Below, piece after piece: positions 56,530-64,000 of a stretch of DNA of 64,000 nucleotides. The stretch spans positions 8,060,001-8,124,000 of the forward strand of contig CM114274.1 in the NCBI GenBank assembly GCA_050084515.1, read 5' to 3'. Under the pieces are notes generated by a model. It worked only from the letters and a program-made list of their open reading frames with translations. It was not told where the DNA came from and searched no databases. The position numbers and the translations under genes were made by a program. The DNA is from Blasia pusilla. Lineage: Eukaryota; Marchantiophyta; Marchantiopsida; Blasiales. Position 1 is the first letter of the stretch. Each line of letters begins with the position of its first letter.

Positions 56530-58470
56530 TCTAACATCACATAAAAAACTGAAGATAACCATTGCGTAAACATTGAAATGGAAACCTATCATAGGATAAT
56601 CTATAATATTATTGGAGAGTGCCTTCTTGATTTGCAAACACCTTTGTGCTTGACATGTGGCAACCGAGCAACAAGAAAATATTTCCTATTCTACAGACAG
56701 CAAGAAAAAATAAATTGTGTAACACAATGGGTCCATGTATTCTCGTGCATGGCACAGACTACACACTAGTAACTCCTAAAAGAAAATTCCAGCTAGATTA
56801 GCTAGATCCAACATAGAAATTTCCTCACACCCAAAATAGCCTATCCAAGACTCAAACCAACTACCACTTCTGCCACTACAAACGGCGCTGCAAATGACTT
56901 TGAAAAATTACAATTAATTTAATTTTAAATGATATTATTTATTTGAAAACAAGGAAATTCACATAAAAACAAATCTGACCCAACCTTTAACCAAACCGGG
57001 AACCGGAGAGGAGTAGGGTAACCTTGTCACTTAACACCATCGGAGACCAAGAAACAAAATAAAAAACATTAAATAGTAATATAATAAAAAAATTTATGAA
57101 ATAAATTTTTTATTATAGACTATCATGTTAGCATTCATCGGAGTGGTTCATCGAATTCAAGATAGGAAAGACAATTATGGGCTCCCACGTTTAGTGGTTA
57201 TCGACCTCAACATGGGGATGATGGGCTTTAACGTTAATTACCGTTCATCAACTTCGAGATGAGAAAGCCAATTACGGGCTTTACCGTTAATTAATTAGGG
57301 GTTGACGGAATGTACAAAAGTAGTCTTAATTAATTACGCTGCATTCGCATCTTGAACAACTCGGGGATTCGAATACCCCTAGACGCAAACGTAAATCTCA
57401 GAACGCGGTAAGGGGTTTGCGTTTGCGTTTGCGTTTGGGGTATCCCCCATCTGAGTTCTGCGTTTCGTTTGTTTGCGTCTGGATAAGGAGATCACGTGCA
57501 AGAGCAGGTGTTCCTTACGTGTTATATCAGGTCACCCCGAGAAACCGGCAAATGTGACTCAAGCACGTGTATTGATCTGCTACTCGCCGCGTAAGCGGAG
57601 AGCACGTGTCTTCAGATCACATGGGGTTGCTTCTTCTCAGCAATAGTGCTATCTATTATCAGGAATTAAAGGTTTTATTAATGACTTTTTCACTTTTCTT
57701 AGAAAAAAAGCAAATTGGAGGATTTATCGATTTTTGTCACCAGGTTTCTCCTAAAAACATATTTAAAGAAAATTTTCTGAAGTATTTGTACTAGTTTTCC
57801 TCATATTTGTCTTAGGGGGTTGCATGTGGACAACTTTAATTGTGACATATGCAAAATTCGTTTTTTTATTAGGGTCCCTACATATATTTATTTTTGTACT
57901 TCATCCTTTAGCCTATCCACGTGTCTTCACACGAGTTCAATAACTAATTTCTACCTCCCCCATCTCAATGGTAGTAAGTAAGCTGGTTTCTATTCTCAAA
58001 TGTGGTATCAAGAAGGTATAACTCCCCGTTGTAGTGCAAGGAAGGCCATCAACAATGGCTCTAGGGAGGATTGCTCAAATTTATAGTCATCCACCATAAA
58101 GACGTTGTTTTGTCTCCTAATTATAGAGATCTATGGGACACTTTGAGGGTTGATGCGTTTCTCTTCGAATTTGTTGGAGTCCATCATTTGAGGAATGATT
58201 TTTCATGTATTATGTATAACTCGTTCTTTTTTGGGTTATTATAGACAACATGCTCAAGATGTGAAAGGCCCGAAGCTTATTAAATTTTCTTTAGAAGTTA
58301 CATTTTAATTTTTTAATTGATATGTTTCATACTCTAGTCAAATTAATAAAAGATTGCCTAAAATTGCAATGTTGCAATATTCAACACATAAACTCTTTGA
58401 ATTCATACATAAGATGCAAGACAGTATATGGTCCAACTATCTGAATCGAATTTGCATTAGTTGATAAATT
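56530..58470. other. AT-rich region with a short TIR element
   Basis: No gene recognised. It contains the 100-bp inverted-repeat element at 57381..57480. Confidence 0.5.
57381..57480. mobile_element. 100-bp element with 10-bp terminal inverted repeats
   Basis: It starts AGACGCAAAC and ends GTTTGCGTCT, exact inverted repeats. The inside holds three tandem GTTTGC repeats and a GGGGTATCCCC palindrome. No target-site duplication is obvious. It may be a tiny MITE or a fold-back structure. Confidence 0.6.
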
Positions 58471-58479
58471 CACATTTGG

Positions 58480-59040
58480 CTCCTCATTTAATTAAACTCT
58501 TTGAATTTGATTTTGCATACGGGAAATTCTCCCTTCACATATGGTACCATCATAACAACTCTTTAAATTTATTAATTTATGTTTATCGATGGATTCTCAG
58601 TTCACATATGCCACCCTCAAATTTTGCAATATTCAAAATATAACTTCTCAGAATTATTTTCAACTAGAGACTTTCTTGTTGGTAATTATATATTTTTAAT
58701 TAGACTTTTTAGTTGACGAAATCTCCCTTCACATATGGTACTATCTTATCAACTCTGTGAATTTCTTTAGTTTTATGGATGGAACCACCTTCAACTCCTG
58801 CAATATTCAAAATATAACTTCTTAGGAATTTTTTTTCTATTAGAGACATTCTCAACGGTAGTCATAATTTTCTTATTAAAATATTTCAGTTTTATTTTTT
58901 ATTTTTTATTAAACTCTTTGATTTTTTCGTTGATGAATTCTCCCTCCACATGTGGTGTCATCCCAACTCTTTGAATTTATTTATTTTTATGGATGGATTA
59001 TCCGTTTATGTACACCACCTTCAAATCTTGCAATATCCAA
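58480..59040. repeat. Diverged ~200-bp tandem repeats (about 3 copies)
   Basis: Landmarks ATTCTCCCTTCACATATGGT (58525, 58721, and diverged at 58936), 'aactctttgaattt', and 'ttgcaatattcaaaatataact' recur at 196- and 215-bp spacing. A partial earlier unit may begin near 58330. Confidence 0.8.
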
Positions 59041-59539
59041 CTATGATGTCTCAAATTCTTTGCCCATATTAAAAAATAATCACTACCCTACAATCAAGCG
59101 ATGTAAAGAAATTTAACAAATCGAAACCAATGTGCAACCCTTTGAAAGGGTGGAAGAGAAAGTACTTAGCAAACGTGTGTTACACATGTAAATAGCCTAA
59201 ATGGAAAGAAAAGAAAATAGATGGTGTACATAGGAGCTCTACAGATTTCTCCCATCTATATAACTAATAGATGATGAAATTATATAAACCTTCCTTCTAA
59301 GTTGACACATTAGAAAATAAAATATCCACTTTATTAAAAAAAACAAACCTTCCTCCTAATTTCCTTTTAACAATTTTCTATAGTTGAGACCTATTCTTTT
59401 AAAATCTTATTTATTATTAATGTGTGCCATTTAAAGATAATTAAAACAAGAGAAACCCTTAAAAACTCGAAACCCGTGCCATGTCAATAACATAATAGTA
59501 ACATATTAGTAATAATATAAATTCACATTCCTATAGGAG

Positions 59540-60010
59540 AACATCGGTAACTGACCGTGAATGTTGGTCGGAAACGGGCAGCGGTGAAAGGTCGGTCGGT
59601 TCGTATTAGGCGAACCCGACTCGCAACTTACAGACTTGGAGCGTTTCAACAGTCCGGTCAACGGCGACGGAGTGAACGGGCGGACTCGGTACTTCCGTCA
59701 CCTTCTATAAACCGCAACGCGCACGCTGGCGACAGCCGTGCTAACGTACCTTTAGCGCCATGTGAGTTGGCTAACTTGGCTCCAGTGACCTATTCGTTAA
59801 CAGTTAACGTGCATGTGTGGGCCAAGCGCCCATTTGTAGGAGTTCTTGTACACCCGCATGGAGACGTGTGAAGAGCACGATGCTACGAAGCGCAACAATT
59901 AAGGACGGAACTTGGAAACAATTACGGCGACTGAAACCGTTGGATGAAGGACTAGTGACGGAAAGTTAATATCGTCGCCCGTATCCGATGGTACGTAGTG
60001 TCGCTCACCG
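59540..60010. other. GC-rich island of unknown nature
   Basis: About 470 bp, CpG-rich and flanked on both sides by strongly AT-rich DNA. A 104-codon Arg-rich frame (59557..59871) has no known motif. TATAAACC near 59706 could be a core promoter element, but no downstream gene is seen. Confidence 0.4.
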
Positions 60011-61600
60011 GATTATATCTGGTTACTCTATTTAAAATTCAAGATTTTTAATTTTATTTTAAGATATGTATTATATATTATTAAAATTAATTTTAAAAAT
60101 TTAAAATTAGATATATTTAAATGAAAAAAAATTAATATGATGAAGGGAAAATAATCAATATAATTTTTTGATTTGAAAATATGTCTATGTTGGATATATG
60201 GCAATAAGGCAATAAGAAACTACTTTGGTAGCACAAATATGAAATTAATTTTGTAGAACAAAATTCAAACTCTTTTCTTTATTTTTTAAACAACATGATC
60301 AATGATGATACACTAGTATCATTTAACTTGTGTGGGATATAACTTGCTCATTTTGCCCAAGAACGGAGTTTCTTATGATGTGAATTAGGTTTCATAGAAT
60401 TTTTATTTTTCATTTATTTACATTCTTGAAATTTCATTTTTTTAACCGAGTGTATTCATCTTCTCCCTTCAATGATTGGTTTTCCTTTTCTTAATTATCG
60501 CGGACTTGTAATGAAGATAGTGTGTCTCCATTGCCTTACAACGGGTTGCAACAATGGAAGACGCCACTATTTAAGGACTTCTTGTCAGTAGTCATATTTC
60601 TCAGTTGTCATAGATAATATTTTAATTTTGAGGGGTTCAAAAGTTTCGTCTTCCTTCACCTACTTTTGGCTTGGGAGTTGATTGGCTCTTTGAGCCTCTT
60701 TTCATGATTTTATAGGTTCTCATATCATCTCTTATTCCAACTTTAATTTTCTCTTACCATGTGTTTTTCATGTGTTCCTTCATTGGGTCTATTTACCACA
60801 TTCCATGTGCTTGGATCTCTCCACAAAAAATTCGTTCTTAGTTGAAACATCATGTCATTTTTTCATGTCTCTTGCAAAATCAATTCTCCAAGCAATAGAG
60901 AAATCTATTGCTTGGAGAACTCAAACTTGCGTACCATGTGATTTTCGCTTCATCCTTTCACGACGTTAATCAGCGGTTATGATGTTTGCTTACTATCTTC
61001 ATTACTAAGAGATTGAAAATCTCAAGAAAATGTTTACCATCTAGCCCTTCTATAATAATATTAAGAGACACACACTTGATCTATGTGCCTAAGTTATTAT
61101 GCCTCCATTCTAATGATGATTTTTGGGAATCTTTGAACTATTTTTTAATCATTACACAAATTGAAACTGTATGCATGGTGTCAAGAATGCATGGATTATG
61201 TAGGGATGAAAAGGAAAAATAAATTCCTCTTATTCCTATTAGGAAATAATGAAATTCTATTGAAATATTGTAAGGTGTGCTATTGAGTGAGTTTAAAGGC
61301 TTCAACATCAAGAATAAAGCTAAGATATTTTAAGCCTAATTCCAGAAAGCCCAAAGTTTTGAATGAATGGGAATAATGGTCACTCATCATTCGATGAATA
61401 GGGCAAGAAATGGGAAGATCCATGGCTCTTTATAGAGGTAGTTGGGAGATGGACTCCCAACTCTCATTATTAGTCCCAATGATCATCATTTTTTTCTTGG
61501 TGATTCTATAAAAGTTTCATGGATGATTGCATGTGTTTTTTAAGTATCCATGACCGCCTTTAAAATCTCCTTCTACACTTAATCATGTTGAAGAAGTAGT
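60011..61600. other. AT-rich region, no gene recognised
   Basis: No domain-bearing frame. A short inverted repeat around 60888..60923 (CAAGCAATAGAGAAATCTAT / ATTGCTTGGAG) is visible. Confidence 0.5.
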
Positions 61601-61604
61601 CGAG

Positions 61605-61725
61605 TGAGATATTGGAAAGGGAGTATATTCAAACTAGTAAGTCACTTTATAGAGCGCCAATTATCTTTGTGAAGAAGAAGGATGAGAAATTAAGACTATG
61701 TGTTGACTATTGGATATTGTCCTAC
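61605..61725 (+). pseudogene. Ty3/gypsy reverse transcriptase fragment
   Basis: The frame 61612..61722 encodes SLYRAPIIFVKKKDEKLRLC followed by VDYWILS. It matches the RT fingers motif '[27 protein letters not shown]' of plant gypsy elements. Similarity ends shortly before the TIR-type end at 61767. It belongs to a gypsy lineage different from the methyltransferase/PHD family, whose RT reads PAKKDVHGNW at this position. Confidence 0.85.
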
Positions 61726-61766
61726 TCTTACATTTTATGCATATGTCACATGTTAGTTAGCCGCAA

Positions 61767-62181
61767 GGTTACACATGGACAAAGTCTGTGCGTGCAGACT
61801 TATGTCTGTTCCTAGGACGGACATGTTTTGAGGGCTCAGGGACCCATGGCCCACACTCAAGCCTGCTGAGCCTGTAACGTAGACCCATGTTGGTAGAGCT
61901 CACACCTATCATGTAGCTGGGCCGTATAATGGCTGCGCACGGCCCGCGTAGGTCCATGTGTGAGCTTAGCCACATGCCCCACACGGGTTTGAGCTTGCTT
62001 AATGGAAGCCCATCCTGCCATTAAGGCTTGCCGCGGGCTTCATACGTGCTACAAAATGTGTGCGGCCTCGGCTAGCCCGGGTCTACATTATAGGCTCGAC
62101 GGGCTCAAGGTCGGGCGGGAGACTCGTTGGGCATGACTGTGAATATGTCTACCCTATGGACTTTCCGTTCTCGTGAAACCT
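61767..62181. mobile_element. TIR element, family member C (~415 bp, boundaries tentative)
   Basis: It starts GGTTACACATGGACAAAGTC and continues GGACGGACATG. The right end is probably near GGACTTTCCGTTCTCGTGAAACC (to ~62181). Its interior is GC-rich with GGCCCGCG, GCCCGGG and GGGCTC motifs, resembling the GC-rich block at 43904 more than members A and B. It interrupts the RT fragment region. Confidence 0.5.
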
Positions 62182-63277
62182 TGGTTTGCTGACAAGTAGA
62201 GTTATACCGCGTTGAAGACATAGAGGGTGAAGGAGAATTTTGGGTGTAACTTTGTCTTGAGATGTTGGATGAGGTTGGCGATAAGTCTCTTACGTCGAGA
62301 ACATTGTTTCTAATGAATTCCCTATTTTGGTCTTTGCTAGCCAGATGACATGTTGACTGGGTCAAGGATCGCCCGGTCAACTATGCACGTACATTACCAT
62401 TTGGAGGCTATTCTGGGGGGCATGTCCTCTTGGCTCCTCCTAAGGCTATAGGAGAGGTAAAGATAGACTTCCCAAGCCATCGTTCTCATGTTGAGCCTTT
62501 GGAGCACCTTTCTTGCTTTGTGTGTAGTAGGAACTAGGGTGCTTGCGACTAGATTCTCTCATAGCAGAGGGTGAATGTGTCTCGGTATGCCAATGTAGAT
62601 TCGAGACTAGAGTTGGCCGTGTGAGCCATTTTTACCATGATTTTTTTATGTAGTGTTGATGGATACACATTAGTGTATTTTTGTTATCTATCTGTGTGTT
62701 GGGAAAATCGGTGTTGTGTAGTTGTGAGGAGCAATGTGGATTGTGCATCAATATGTATGCCTACGACATATCTCATACCTCATTGCAAATCATGACTCAT
62801 CATAATGGCATCTTATAACCAATTTGTGTGGTAGTCCATTTCTTATTAAGAGTGAAGATCATGAAGTGCTAGGCTTAGAGAAATTTAAAGAGTCATATTC
62901 TTTATTTTTTTACCAAAGGGTCTCGTAATAATTGGGGAATTTAAGCTTTGAGTCTTTGGAGTACTTGGTCTTAGTTCATGCCTTTGATTGGCAAGCATAA
63001 CTCTTTTCCTAGGTTCGTTATTACATGATTGATAAATATCATATATTTACCCCTTTCCCTTATTGCATGTGCTATCTTGCATACTATTTCTTAAAGGGAA
63101 GAGAATATATGACACTTCTTGCATAAGTGAATTTGTTACTTCATAACTCAATAATATGGCTAGGATCAAGGATAAAGATTATGAACTAGTCATGGTTTTG
63201 ACAGTCTCATCCTAGTAATATATTTCTTTACTAAGGGGTTTCATAATATGAGGTAGGTAGGTAGGTAGGTAGGTAGG

Positions 63278-63361
<84 letters not shown>

Positions 63362-64000
63362 AATCCTTGATAGTTCTTTCGGAGGCAATTAAGGAGTTAA
63401 TGGTACATATGGGTTGTCTTATGAGGATTGGTAAACCTAATTAATATATGATTTCACCTCATACTTCTTGCATTGTGCCTATGCTTCTAAGCATAAACAA
63501 TCTAGATATAAGAGCACCTTCAAATTTTTTGTTGGGCCTCTAAGTGAAAGATAGTTCATATGATTACAAACCTTCTGAGTGCGGTTTTGTTATAGTGAGT
63601 GCAAAGAGAGTTGTTATCTTGAAAAACCTCTTGGACTATCTCTCTTTTGGTGCTTTGGATATGGTTAAGGAGTGTAATATGCTAGTGCTAGAGTTGAATT
63701 CCTTCCCATATAATATTTTTTTGATGGTGAATTCAAATTTTAATACTTAGGATCTTCCTCTTATTCTCATGACAAGTTATGATAATTTTAAAGCTATGCT
63801 CTCTGAGTCCCTCCGTTTTCTTTTCTTTGTAGATTGTGTCATCCCGTTTTTTTTTTGGTAACAATATGAATAACTTTTCTATGAGATAAAATATAACTAG
63901 GGTCACAATATTTGAATGTGGAGGCATGAGTTTATAACACCAAAAAAATTTGAAATAAATTTTCCTCACATTCTGATTTTGATGTATGTGAACCAAAAAA
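62182..64000. other. AT-rich region with microsatellite, no gene recognised
   Basis: A weakly LTR-end-like stretch (GTGTTGTGTAGTTGTG ... CTACGACA, ~62711..62768) resembles the gypsy LTR terminus and may be a diverged relative. A 68-codon frame at 63544..63750 has no known motif. Confidence 0.4.
63252..63357. repeat. Compound microsatellite (GGTA)n(GT)n(GA)n
   Basis: Three consecutive perfect repeat types, about 30 bp of GGTA, 32 bp of GT and 44 bp of GA, with direct transitions between them. Confidence 0.97.

Noticed and set aside
57361-57379. tRNA T-arm-like segment (GGGGATTCGAATACCCC)
   Set aside because: No acceptor, D or anticodon arm can be folded upstream at the right distance.

Overview
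The window looks like nuclear DNA of a land plant with a repeat-rich genome. Genes are sparse and have many introns with GT..AG junctions. Between them lies AT-rich DNA full of decayed LTR retrotransposons, TIR elements, tandem arrays and microsatellites. A seed-free plant (lycophyte, fern or bryophyte) is my best guess, because a bacterial-type corrinoid-pathway gene with plant-style introns is not something I associate with seed plants. This placement is inference.

Two host genes can be reconstructed exon by exon. (1) On the + strand, 16214..24233, a 16-exon gene encodes a predicted 1018-residue fusion. Its N-terminal half is a complete CbiA/CobB-type cobyrinic acid a,c-diamide synthase. 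Its C-terminal third is a BtuF-like cobalamin-binding (class III solute-binding) domain. An Ala/Ser-rich linker carried on one large exon joins them. (2) On the - strand, 33092..30721, a 4-exon gene encodes a predicted 129-residue RMI2-like OB-fold protein of the RecQ-TOP3-RMI dissolvasome. Each reading frame closes exactly across all of its introns.

The other main content is an unusual Ty3/gypsy family seen in two places. The larger copy spans about 41718..53267 (+): LTR core, leader, a GC-rich repeat insertion, a decayed protein kinase, an uncharacterised ORF, a C5-cytosine DNA methyltransferase domain placed directly upstream of reverse transcriptase, RNase H, integrase, a C-terminal PHD finger, and the 3' LTR. 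The second copy is rearranged at 1654..6284 (mostly -): gag with a CCHC knuckle, leader, an inverted methyltransferase fragment, an LTR, and integrase with an intact PHD finger. A polyprotein that combines a DNA methyltransferase (writer) and a PHD finger (reader) is the most striking system here. Both copies are dead, and their stop codons look like C-to-T decay.

Layout: 1..1650 AT-rich with a perfect hairpin; 1654..6284 gypsy copy 1; 6938..8265 a 345-bp tandem array; 8.3..13.3 kb mostly unassigned; 13334..13621 TIR element; 14.3..16.2 kb GC-richer leader; 16.2..24.4 kb cbiA-btuF; 24.7..27.1 kb two tandem arrays; 27.1..30.7 kb unassigned; 30.7..33.1 kb RMI2; 33.2..41.7 kb AT-rich with two GC islands and inverted repeats; 41.7..53.3 kb gypsy copy 2; 53.3..64 kb AT-rich with TIR elements, tandem repeats, an RT fragment and a compound microsatellite. 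I found no tRNA, rRNA or CRISPR.
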